The position numbers were made by a program, and so were the translations under genes. A model generated the notes under the pieces. It did not search any database and was not told where the DNA came from. It was given only the letters and a program-made list of their open reading frames with translations. A stretch of 64,000 nt of DNA from Cavia porcellus (lineage: Eukaryota; Chordata; Mammalia; Rodentia; Caviidae), in assembly GCF_034190915.1 (NCBI RefSeq), contig NW_026947490.1, positions 63,973,494 through 64,037,493 on the forward strand, written 5' to 3'. Shown one piece after another: positions 49,193-59,616 of the stretch (the stretch's first letter is position 1; each line of letters begins with the position of its first letter).

Positions 49193-51062
49193 CACCTTGC
49201 ATGATTCTTCTTGTATTAAACACCGCTTCAGAGTCAATCTTCATTAATACGGGGGAAAGGAAGAGATTTTGGATTCCTCTTTGGTGTTTCAAGGATAGGG
49301 CATTCAGCCAGTCCTGCTGGTATCAAGAAACAACGATGGTAGCTTGTAGTCAGCAGACTATGTGGCCCTAGTGGACTTCCACAACAGACACTGAAATATT
49401 AAATGCATCAACACATGAGCCAATGCATGGAACAGTGGCTGGGACAATAGATACTCAGGGGCCATTCTTTGTTTCTGTCAGTTCTCTGTCATCGGGTCTA
49501 TAGCCACGTGAACTGCATGGTCTGTGCAAGCTTGAGTGACATGGGCAGGGCCTCATGAAGATAAAAGCAGCCTGGCCACCTTCAGTGCACAGGACTCAGA
49601 TACTCAGACTGTGCTCCTGTCCAAACTAAACCACAAACAACAGAACATTCATCAACACCATGGCCTGTGTACAGTGGAGGATCCTCTGCATGTCAGTACC
49701 TTTTTTTAAAATCAAATAATGAACCCTAAGTCAGAACATACCATAGAGATGAACTCACCAAGTTCAACCTCACTTTGTTTTCCATTTAAGGAAATGAATA
49801 TAAAGGCATTTAAAATTTTATATGACAGCCTCAGTTTAAACCATTTCTTAAGAATCTACTCTTCTGTAGGAATAAAAAACCTTTATAAGTGCTTTTTAGC
49901 TGGGTTCTCTATTCAAACAATTCATTGTGTAGATTTTGGACAACGGGTGAAAGATTACCACAAACTCCTTATCATTCAGGATGTCAAACTGCCAAAAGGC
50001 TAAATAGGTTTTTAAAGACTATTCTTGGTTTGCTGAATGAGTATATTTAACCAATTAAAAGAGATTAAACTTTGTTTGAATGTGGGATGAGGTGGGTAGG
50101 AGGAAAGAGGAAAAGCTGATTGCTGGGAAAATCTCCTAAAACAACAAATCCAGGCACCCCAGGTGATATATGATGGTTACAATCCGCTCCTCGCCTCTCA
50201 GTTTAGTCTCAAATGTACAAAGCAGGAGCACTACATCGAGAACAAGTTTCCTCTTTCTAAACTGCTGAGCAGGGAGCCAAGTGCTGCCTGAGTCTAAACC
50301 ATAAATAACCTTTCCACCAACTGGAAGGAACAGAACTCACTGCTGAGATCTGAGGGTAAGTGGAAGCAGTAAGGACTTTGGAAATCAACAGTATTCCAGG
50401 CCCATGCAAAATCTGTAAAACTCCACCACTTCCTTTGTGGAGCTAAAGGACTCTAGAGTTTTCTCCCCATGAATAGCAGGTGAAACACAGTAAAAATAAA
50501 GGTCTTGAATTCTACTGAGCTGTTCATAGTCTTTCAAGTGTTTCTTTTCTATGCATCTTCTTTCAGAACATAACCAGAGGTTACTAATGAGTGGCCTGCT
50601 TGTATTCACTTTCATTTCAACAAGCAATTTTATTTCTTGTTTTTCAGAGGAAAGTAGATGTGTGCTTGCAGAGGCTGACACTAAGGATCAGACATTCACA
50701 CCAAACACGTTTGCCACTTGAGCTACACAGGGCACCAGTCACTTGATGGCCAAGAGGCACTGGAGATGGAGAAGACAATAGCCCCTTAAAGGCAAGCGTG
50801 GATAGGGCCATGACACATGTCACAATGGTATCACTTAATCTTACAAAACAAAACCAAAATGTGAAGATGCTTTCTAAGAGGAGCCTGGATCAAATTGATA
50901 TTCCATTCCCTACTGTCGTGTCTACTTCTTGAGGAGGAATTGTTTCCAACTAATTTTAACATTTAGATCAGAGACTTGAACAGACAGGTCCCTCAACCAG
51001 TTGCACTTCTGGCCATTCACAGAGCAGTTGATCATACAAACCGTCTCAAAATTTAAAAATTA

Positions 51063-51138
51063 AAAGGGCTAAGGATGTAGCACAATGCTCCCTGGGTTTA
51101 ATCCCCATACAACAAAATAAAAACAAAAAGCACCATTT
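51063..51138 (+). mobile_element. Degenerate ID-type SINE
   Basis: GGGCTAAGGATGTAGC and CCCTGGGTTTAATCCCCA are ID landmarks; part of the anticodon region is missing. An A-rich tail follows. Confidence 0.65.
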
Positions 51139-51182
51139 GTTACAGTCCTATAATTCATCAATGGGAAATTATTGCTCATAAT

Positions 51183-51230
51183 TTGCAGGGTTCAGTGGTA
51201 CACGCCCATAATCCAAACTGAGACAAATAA
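51183..51230 (+). mobile_element. Short B1-like fragment
   Basis: TTCAGTGGTACACGCCCATA resembles the B1 5' end; the rest is not recognisable. Confidence 0.4.
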
Positions 51231-51799
51231 CTGGTTTTACTAGTAACCCCTACTAACATCCCAGGAACTTCTCAGCTCTTATGTCCAATTCCAATACTGC
51301 AGCCTTTGGTCGTTATTATTCCCAGCAATCTCTCTTTTTATCTATATTCAGAATGGAGACAATGACCTTTTATTTTGGTCCTTGGCTCTCTGGTTGGCAC
51401 TGTGGTGAGTGATGGTCTCTGTAGCCTGTATCACTGCACCCAGGAGCTCCGAGCAGGACATACACATATGCCTATGGTTTCATTCAGTGATTGCATTTCA
51501 CCAGATACTATCACGTGGTTAGGATTTCAGAGCCATCCACAATCAACCATTCCACATTATAAGAAAAATCAAAATTTCATAAATGCACAAACATCCCATA
51601 ATCATATAGTAAAGCACTGGAATTCAACAGCATCTTTAATCTACTACAGATGTGTAAGCTGACAGCTGGCACAAAGAGAAAGAGAGAGAGAGGGGATTTA
51701 GACACCATGGGTACATGATTTTTGGAGCACAACATAGTAGGCACTGCATTAAAAGGCATGTTGTCAAAATATGCTATGCAATGTCTTTTTCCCCCTTTC

Positions 51800-52080
51800 T
51801 TTCTGAGCACAGAATCAATAAATCCACGAGAACAGCTCATCTTCAATCAACATAAATGGCTCAGTGAGCTAATTAAAGACCCAAGTCATTAAGGCTCGGT
51901 ATGAAGGCTGACGTTAAAAATGACGCTATTGTGAAAATGCACGACCTCAGGTCTTCCTGCTCAGAGTGTGACATTACCCAGCAGTGTAAGCACCTCTCTT
52001 CCTTACAGAGGAAGACTGAGGCCTTGATTATGCTAGCAAAATGAAAGGTTGGTTTTTTTGTTTTTTGTTTTTGCCACAGT
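51800..52080. promoter_or_regulatory. Possible conserved regulatory element
   Basis: Repeat-free segment with GAGCTAATTAAAG, two TGACG cores (GCTGACGTTA, AATGACGCTA), GACCTCAGGTC (palindromic) and TGATTATGCTAGC. Motif density is high; function is inferred. Confidence 0.25.
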
Positions 52081-53876
52081 GATAACTGATTCTTAGTGCC
52101 ACTAAGAATTATTTGTAGTGGCAAAATAATTACTATGAGAGATTGATAATGACAGATCCAGTCTGCCAGACATAACCCAAAGTTCTTATAGATCTAGGAA
52201 GTGAATTTTATAATGAAGCCATAAAAACTTTGGAAACAAACACAACTGGGGCCTCTTTAGCTATTTTAACAGGGTAAAAATTTTAAGAAGAATGAAATGG
52301 TGTACAGTAAAAAGTTTTTATGTACCCAAAACAGATTAATTTTTCCTCTAAGAATAAATGTTTTCTATATATTCTTCTATGTCCTTTCTACATATTTGAG
52401 CCTATGTATGTACATACAAATTGGTTTAAAACATACATAAGTATGCATTACATGAAGTAAACTGGGTGATTATCTATTAGTACCATGTCTTTCCAGTTGG
52501 CTCATTCCAACACACATGAAATAATCTCATTCAAGTGTAGTATTTCCATTGTGTGCACAGTAGAAACAATGTAACTTTCAATGTGTAAACTATTAACTTC
52601 CAGATAGGATAATGAGCATCCAAGAAACTTAGATGCAAACTATGCCCATGGAATTCATTTGTTCCAATTCTCAATCACATACTTCAAAGCTTTGGCTACT
52701 GCCACTGAAACTCGAACCCAGAAAACTCAAATTCTTTGCATGCGGTGGATGCATCAGCTTCCTGGCCATAACCACAGGGGCATCTGTGGTTGGGAGGTGA
52801 TGGAACAAAACAAGATGTACTTGAGAGGCAGAAGCAGTAGGGCAAAGTTGCACCTAGCTCTCCTAATCCCCAGCAGAGTCTGACACTCCCATTGCCATCC
52901 ACTCATCTGTGTGAAAACTGGAGTCCGTCCCTCTCCGAGCACGCACCCATCTTTCATCTTCTGGGACTTGCTTTCCATTTGGAAATGCCATCTACTCTAT
53001 TTCTATCACGTCTGGTGATTGAGAACAGTGAAAACGGTGAATCACCATCCAGAAGGGCTGCAGTGCCTTTTCTGAATAAAAATATGCATAATTCAGTGGC
53101 AGAAAAACCAGCCTGAAAACAGATGATGAAGCACTCAGACTCTCCATAAAAGCCTGCTTGCATTTACTGTAAGTTAAAACAGTAGCACCCTTGGAAAAGC
53201 AGATACCTGGCCATACTTAATGGGGTAGATATTACTGAGTCCTGGTGGCTCTTCCAAAGGGATGGACAGTCAGTTAGCACTGAGTCCTTGTAATGCCCAG
53301 TGTTCCCAAACAGCCACAACCCTGGTAGAGTGGATTCGTAGTGACTACATTACATAATCATTGAGGTGCAAGGATTCACTCCTAAGGAGCTCCTAAAGGA
53401 TAATGCTTAGTTATGAACCTCGGTGGATATATGGAGGCAGCTATTTGGCTCTCGTTTCTATCTGAAGGACTACAAATAACTACCCAAGATAAATGTCTGC
53501 CTGCTTTATGGAGTAAAAGCAGTCTATTGCAGGTTAACTATATTTCCAGAGTTTAACATTCTTAACAGCAAATAAGTAAGTAGCACAATGACCGAAAACA
53601 TTTTGTCTCAACACCTAGTATCTTCTGAATACATTCTCTTAGGTTTTTTTTTTCCTATTTTATTACAAGGACTACAAATGAGGGTATGTAATACATATTT
53701 ACACAAGAACCTGAAAATCTTTGCATACAACAGGTACAGTAATTTGTACAATTCATAAATGTTTGATCATAGGGATACAATTTTTTAAAAAAATAAACAA
53801 TTACTTAGAATTATTTTAAGACCATCTCATGATTTGCATGCTTCTGAGTACTGAGACACATGAATAAATAATTTTC

Positions 53877-54020
53877 AGTTTCAATTGAAGTGGGACATGT
53901 CTACAATCCCAGATACTCGGCAGGCTCAGGCAAAAGATCACAAGTTTGAGTCCATCCTGGGCAGCATGACAACATGATAGGACTTTATCTCAAAAAAGCA
54001 AACAGAAAATAATAATAATT
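53877..54020 (+). mobile_element. B1-family SINE
   Basis: GTCTACAATCCCAGATACTC, CACAAGTTTGAGTCCATCCT and GGGCAGCATGACAACATGAT are B1 landmarks, followed by an A-rich tail. AATAATTTTC occurs on both sides as a possible target duplication. Confidence 0.78.
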
Positions 54021-54310
54021 TTCTACTGTGCCTCGGAAGATCTTAAAATTTTAACTACCCTTTGGTGATCTTATTAAGGGCTTATAACTTACCTAAAATA
54101 GCAGGAATCTTTCCTCCCAAAGAATTTGGCATAAATCAGTAGAAAATACAGTGGTTGGGACCACTTCCAAGATCGCCCCTTCTCTATGTCTGAACCAGCA
54201 GTTTCTCTTCTTTCACATTACATCTGAGCCTGCAGGGATGCCTTGAATGTCACAAGTACACCAAACGCTCTGCCAACTCAACGCACCACACTCATCCAGG
54301 AGAATATGCC

Positions 54311-54388
54311 TTCTTTTTTTGTACCAGGAATCAAGCTCACAACCACACAGTTGCTAGGCAAAAAACCACTGAGCTAAATCCCCAGCCT
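54311..54388 (-). mobile_element. tRNA-derived SINE
   Basis: T-tail followed by GTACCAGGAATCAAGCTCAC, ending CTAAATCCCCAGCC. Imperfect 12-bp direct repeats (10 of 12) at 54,301-54,312 and 54,389-54,400 support insertion by target-primed reverse transcription. Confidence 0.82.
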
Positions 54389-54400
54389 AGACTATGACTT

Positions 54401-57197
54401 TTTGAAACATTAAGGCATTAGAACATACATATAGTTACCAACAAGTCCCCACACACAGGCCTCTCTGGCTTGTCTTAGGCAGCAAGAGCAGGGCCATGGA
54501 CCTCAGCGAATAGATCTGTCACATCTGTGTACCTCACTCTCTCAATGGCAAAATATTCCCTGTCCTTACACTCTGCTCTGCTCATGGCTTAATTTGCTTC
54601 CAAGGCATTAAATGTCACATCTGTAGGCAGTGCAACCTCCTCACTTTTGGAGTGCACTCATGCATCCATTATGACTGAAAACACCCTGTCTGGTTGACCT
54701 GAAATGTTTCCAGTCTCATCTGCTTAGTCACGAAGGGTCTGAATCAATGGGTTACGTGAGGATGATAAAAAGAACTGTGGATAAAACATCTCTATCAGTA
54801 CATTAATTTGGTGGGGGCATTCTACCAAAGAAACACACACTTGGATTCCTAAGTTTACTTACTCAATAATCATCTATTATGACCTATTTTCTGCTAGACA
54901 TTAAAGATGCAAAAATACTAAGACAGTGATTCTATTTTTCAAGGAGTCTATAGGCAGAAAAGGCAGATATGAGGAAGAGCGAAAAGACCATGATAAAACC
55001 ATGTGGGAAGCCAAATGAACAAAATAGGCATAGCTAGCTTAATTCTTCCAGGAAAGGATGTTAAAAAGAGTATCAGAGGGCTAGGGATGTAGCTCAGGGG
55101 TAGCACACTTGTCTGGCATGCACAAGCCCTGGGTCTGATCCCTGCCACCACTAAAAAAAGAAAAACAAACCCCCAAAGAACATCAAAGTCATGTATTAAC
55201 AAACCAGCCCATTGCTAAGCATGAAAGGAGCCACTGAAATTAATAAAGTCATATAATGCTTAAAATATTTATTTCTGGATTGATAAATTCATCATCACAT
55301 TGGTAGGCTTATCAAAGAATTTTAATATTTCTAAAAATAAAATTATTTCCAGAAAGAAAATAACTTACACACATATTAAGGCAAAAAAAAAAGTCTCAAC
55401 TTACTTCTATTTATTATCTATCAGAAAATAACAGATGCAGAATAACTAGTCATGACACGAATTCACACAGTTTAATTATTTTTTAAATTTGTATTTGCTT
55501 CTAAATCCAAACCTGAAGAATTCCAGTATGGATTTATTATTTTTTCATAAAACTGTCTACAATCTCCTTAGACTCATACATTATTTGAGTTCTGATCATT
55601 TAATTTGTTCGTTTTCATTTGTAGGGACTTTTTTGAAGATTTATTTTCAATCAGGGACTACTTTGCTATAAGTACTATTGTTTGGGGCCTTTAATACACT
55701 CATATATTCATTACAATTTTCTCATTTTTTTTTAACCAAAGCAACCAAAATATGGGGAATTCGTTTGCAAAGAAGTTTGATACCAATTTAGTATGCTTAA
55801 ATGGAATTCAAAGGCTATGGTAGATCAGTACATGTCTGGGATAAATGGAGTATATAAGAATAATAGAAGAACTCAACCAGAATCACAGGAATCAGAGTGG
55901 ATCTGGGGTGAGATTGGAGACCAGCCACATCTCAGTGGCTCCAATTTGCCCAACCAAGTATTTTCCTTTCAGACCTGAGTGGCCCTGATGCAGATGCAGA
56001 AGGCATGCAATGTCCAGGTTTTGCATTTGCAAGATGGAGGCATCAGCTACAGAGGGAAAGAGGCTGCCAGAAGAAGAGTGACCATGATGCTCAAAGGTGC
56101 TGGGCTGGATAGCGAAGCCAGGGGAGGAAGTGAAGGAGTCTCAGAAATGTCAAAGAACAGGCAGCAGGAAAGAAACCAAGGAGTTGTTAACAATGTGGAA
56201 CAGTGAAGGTGAAGGCCACAGAGCCATGGCAGGCCTGGGGGTGGCCTTCTGGACAGCAGCCATGACTATGATGCTTCACTGCAGAGTTATAAGCCAGAGC
56301 TGGCCAGGGAGCACAGAAGCTCCCCACATGGTTGTCTACTTGGATACTAAGGGCATCGTCCTCGTCACCTTGGTCACAGAAGCTGGGGAAGGGGCTGGAG
56401 ATCTGCGGCAGTCCGCAAAGCTGTCAGTGTGTAAAACAGCTGCCTGAAATCAGGGAATGCAAAGAGAGAAAGGCTGGCTGAGGGCAGAGCTGCCCTATTT
56501 ACTAGGGCCTGGGCTACAAGGAGGCAGGACTTTTAAATCAACATGTAAAATTAATCACCAGGGAGCAGCCCAGGCAATGCAGCAGAATTCCAAATGCCTG
56601 CTTCCACTGGGAGCCAGGGAGCCTTTCGGTAACACCAGCATCCGTTCCCCTTCCGAGGAGGAGGGTCCACATCCCACACCCAGGCTGCGGGGCTGGCATT
56701 GTCACCAACATGCACTACTCATAAGGTTCCGTGGATTCAAGAGATAAGGTGCGGTTTTAGAAACAGCATCTCAGGAGCTGGAAAAACAGCAAATTCAGGA
56801 AACCTAACAACTAGATTTCTCATATTATGCTTGATTCAGGGAGATTCATGCTGACAACATGGTAACAGCAAAAGACTGTGGCAGTTTAGACTCAAGATCA
56901 TAGGCTTGTCTCAGACAAATAAATAGCAACACAAAAAGCCTTTACTTTGTGGGCAGAACGGAGAGGCCAGATGGCAAGTGCAGTGTTAAAACCCAGGTGT
57001 GCATGCACTGATCCCTTAGAAGAGACCCTAAACACCTGCTGAGTGATACTGGGGGAATGAACGATTACAATGATGCACAAGGACACGGATGGATAAAATA
57101 TGATACAGAAATCTGGAAAAGAAACAATTTCTGTGGGTTAGTGCCCCATGGTTTATAGAGGATGTGCTGAGCAATCAGAACTAACAACGAACTCTTG
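54401..57197. other. Unique DNA flanking the young L1
   Basis: An ID element lies at 55,078. Plus frames at 55,793-56,747 (up to 116 codons) overlap each other in different frames and lack domains. This is the 5' flank in which the L1 inserted. Confidence 0.5.
55078..55175 (+). mobile_element. ID-type SINE
   Basis: GGGCTAGGGATGTAGCTCAG, GCATGCACAAGCCCTGGG and an A-rich tail identify an ID element derived from tRNA-Ala. Flanking sequences TATCAGAG and ACATCAAAG may be remains of a target duplication. Confidence 0.85.
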
Positions 57198-57200
57198 ATC

Positions 57201-58240
57201 TCCGCCCAGACTGCTGGAGTTCCCCCAGGTTTCCAGGTGCAGTAAAGGGGCGAGGTGGGTTTGAGGCTATCACATCAGCCTCCCCATTCCGGCTCCACTT
57301 GGAGACCTGCTGAGCTGCCGACGGATGGGCGGGCCCACACTATCAGCCTAGCCCAGCCTGTTTAGCTGCCGTGCCTGGACATAGGTCTGCAGAGGAGGAG
57401 CTGGGCAGATCTGGGGTGCCCTCACCGGCCTCTCTGCGTGTCTGGAGGACTCTGGATATCTCCGCCCAGACTGCTGGAGTTCCCCCAGGCTTCCAGGTGC
57501 AGCAAAGGGGCGAGGTGGGTTTGAGGCTATCACATCAGCCTCCCCATTCCGGCTCCACTTGGAGACCTGCTGAGCTGCCGACGGATGGGCGGGCCCACAC
57601 TATCAGCGTAGCCCAGCCTGTTTAGCTGCCGCGCCTGGACATAGGTCTGCAGAAGAGGAGCTGGGCAGATCTGGGGTGCCCTCACCGGCCTCTCTGCGTG
57701 CCTGGAGGACTCTGGATATCTCCGCCCAGACTGCTGGAGTTCCCCCAGGCTTCCAGGTGCAGTAAAGGGGCGAGGTGGGTTTGAGGCTATCACATCAGCC
57801 TCCCCATTCCGGCTCCACTTGGAGACCTGCTGAGCTGCCGACGGATGGGCGGGCCCACACTATCAGCCTAGCCCAGCCTGTTTAGCTGCCGTGCCTGGAC
57901 ATAGGTCTGCAGAGGAGGAGCTGGGCAGATCTGGGGTGCCCTCACCGGCCTCTCTGCGTGTCTGGAGGACTCTGGATATCTCCGCCCAGACTGCTGGAGT
58001 TCCCCCAGGCTTCCAGGTGCAGCAAAGGGGCGAGGTGGGTTTGAGGCTATCACATCAGCCTCCCCATTCCGGCTCCACTTGGAGACCTGCTGAGCTGCCG
58101 ACGGATGGGCGGGCCCACACTATCAGCGTAGCCCAGCCTGTTTAGCTGCCGCGCCTGGACATAGGTCTGCAGAAGAGGAGCTGGGCAGATCTGGGGTGCC
58201 CTCACAGGCCTCTCTGCGTGTCTGGAGGACTGTGGATATC
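57201..58240 (+). repeat. L1 promoter: four tandem 260-bp monomers in A-B-A-B order
   Basis: Units start at 57,201, 57,461, 57,721 and 57,981, each exactly 260 bp. Four positions within the unit (43 T/C, 148 C/G, 172 T/C, 194 G/A) separate units 1 and 3 (type A) from units 2 and 4 (type B). Units 1 and 3 differ otherwise at one base (position 30). Units 2 and 4 differ at three (positions 226, 241 and 254, within a base). The real repeat is therefore a 520-bp dimer present twice. Each unit carries a GC box GGGCGGG (57,327, 57,587, 57,847, 58,107) that could bind Sp1-class factors. Monomeric 5' UTRs are known in mouse L1 families, with units near 200 bp; this unit is not one I recognise. Confidence 0.93.
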
Positions 58241-58514
58241 TCTGCAACCAGGGAGGGTCCACAGGTTCCTGAAGCACTGCGGCCTGTGGTGAGTACCCTA
58301 ACCCGGCTGCGATTGAAGAACTGTGGAGCTTCCAAGGGGCAGGTGGGCGCACAGTGTCCCTGAGGCCCAGCTTGTCTGGAACTGCGGAGTTCTGAGCAGG
58401 CAGAGGAGAGCCACTAGTTCTGTAGGCCCAAAGGCTTGGGGTAGCGGGGTGCCAGAGTCTCAGTAGCTCCAAACATAGAAGGGGATTTTCAACAGATCCT
58501 GAGGTAGCTTTCAA
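58050..58514 (-). other. Antisense 154-codon open frame in the L1 5' UTR
   Basis: An open frame runs on the minus strand from the unique leader through the fourth monomer. Shorter related frames (60-87 codons) recur in the other monomers. The region is GC-rich, so long open frames by chance are not surprising. The predicted product is rich in R, P, S and A and shows no domain I recognise. Primate L1 has an unrelated antisense ORF0 in its 5' UTR; homology is not claimed. The start may not be ATG-specific in biology, and no evidence of translation exists in the sequence. Confidence 0.25.
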
Positions 58515-58544
58515 ATAACACTTGAAACACAGAAATATAGGAAA
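58241..58544 (+). promoter_or_regulatory. L1 unique 5' leader between the monomers and ORF1
   Basis: This single-copy segment follows the fourth monomer; similarity to a new monomer ends within a few bases of 58,241. It is GC-rich at first and becomes A-rich before ORF1. It corresponds in position to the tether region of monomer-type L1 5' UTRs. No TATA box is seen. The first ORF1 ATG at 58,545 has A at -3, a fair initiation context. Confidence 0.8.
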
Positions 58545-59597
58545 ATGACAAAACGAAAGACTAAATTACAACCTCAAACCTCCAGCCCATCTCAAGAAAC
58601 CCTAGGAGCGATGTATATAGAAGAAAATATATCCCATCCACCTCATATATCGGACACAATAGCCACTGAAATTGACAAGCAACTCCAGGAAGCTTTAAAG
58701 AAATTCAAACTCGAAATAATCTCCCAGATAAAAGAAGAAATGATAAAAGAAATGAAAGAGATTCTAAATATATCTAAAGAAAACACAGATAAAAAATTGG
58801 AGGAACTAAACAAAAAGATAGAATCCCTAGATGAGCAATATAAGAAACAAACAGAATACATAATGCAGATGCACAGAGATATACAGGAAATAAAAAACTC
58901 CACTGAAAGTTGTAAAAACCGCCTTAATGAAAGTGAAGATAGAATTTCAGACCTTGAAGACAGGATTGCAGCTAGTGAACAGGAAAGGAAAGATCTTTTG
59001 AAAATAACAAGGAATCAGGAAACAACAATTCAACAACTGCAGGACGATGCAAAGAAGAATAACATAAGAATGATAGGGATTAATGAAAGAGAGGGAGACA
59101 ACATGAAGGATGTCAGGAGGATATTTAGAGAAGTAATAGCTGAAAATTTCCCAAGCATGAGATCAGAAACTGACATCAGGATCAGTGAAGCATATAGAAC
59201 TCCAAACAGTCATAACCAAAATAAAACTACACCCAGACATATAATAATCACCATCCCAGAAATCCAACACAAGAATAGATTATTAAAAGCTGTCAGAGAG
59301 AAAAAACAGATCACTTATAAAGGAAAACCTATCAGAATCACAGCAGACTTCTCAGCACAAACAATAAAGTCAAGAAGAGCATGGAGTGAAGTATTCCAGA
59401 TCCTAAAGCAAAACGATTTCCAACCGAGACTGATATATCCTGCAAAACTATCATTCAAAATAGATGGTGCAATACGATACTTCCATGACAAAGAACAGCT
59501 GAAGAACTTCATGAACACCAAACCAATCCTGCAAAAAATATTGAAAGACAGTTTAGAAACACAAAGGAAAAACCCACTAAGCAAAGCAAATAATTAA
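58545..59597 (+). CDS. LINE-1 ORF1 protein (RNA-binding chaperone), 350 aa, intact
   Basis: ORF1p trimerises, coats L1 RNA in cis and acts as a nucleic-acid chaperone in the cytoplasmic RNP. In this copy a basic N-terminus (residues 1-35) is followed by a long K/E-rich heptad region at about 40-170, the trimeric coiled coil, including the stretch RISDLEDR at 133-140. An RRM-like domain begins near NNIRMIGI (172-179) and runs to about 247. The C-terminal domain starts at REKK (251-254) with ITADFSAQT at 265-273 and ends near 337. Length fits the family (338 aa in human L1, about 360-370 in mouse). The start is the first ATG after the leader, with A at -3. No stop or frameshift is present. ORF2 starts 19 bp after the stop, in another frame. 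Confidence 0.95.
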   Translation: MTKRKTKLQPQTSSPSQETLGAMYIEENISHPPHISDTIATEIDKQLQEALKKFKLEIISQIKEEMIKEMKEILNISKENTDKKLEELNKKIESLDEQYKKQTEYIMQMHRDIQEIKNSTESCKNRLNESEDRISDLEDRIAASEQERKDLLKITRNQETTIQQLQDDAKKNNIRMIGINEREGDNMKDVRRIFREVIAENFPSMRSETDIRISEAYRTPNSHNQNKTTPRHIIITIPEIQHKNRLLKAVREKKQITYKGKPIRITADFSAQTIKSRRAWSEVFQILKQNDFQPRLIYPAKLSFKIDGAIRYFHDKEQLKNFMNTKPILQKILKDSLETQRKNPLSKANN

Positions 59598-59616
59598 ACA
59601 GAACAGAAAGATAAAG

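Larger units (their letters stand above)
49193..53876. other. Mostly unique DNA
   Basis: Holds an ID and a B1 fragment near 51.1 kb and a motif-dense segment at 51,800-52,080. The AT-rich part at 52,320-52,560 may be a very old antisense L1 piece. No coding signal. Confidence 0.45.

Noticed and set aside
57348..58145. Repeated 60-87-codon frames in both strands of the tandem array
   Set aside because: They recur because the 260-bp monomer recurs, and 260 is not a multiple of three, so they are not a repeat protein.
57201..58240. CRISPR-like or satellite array
   Set aside because: The units are contiguous without spacers and lead directly into L1 ORF1, so they are an L1 promoter.
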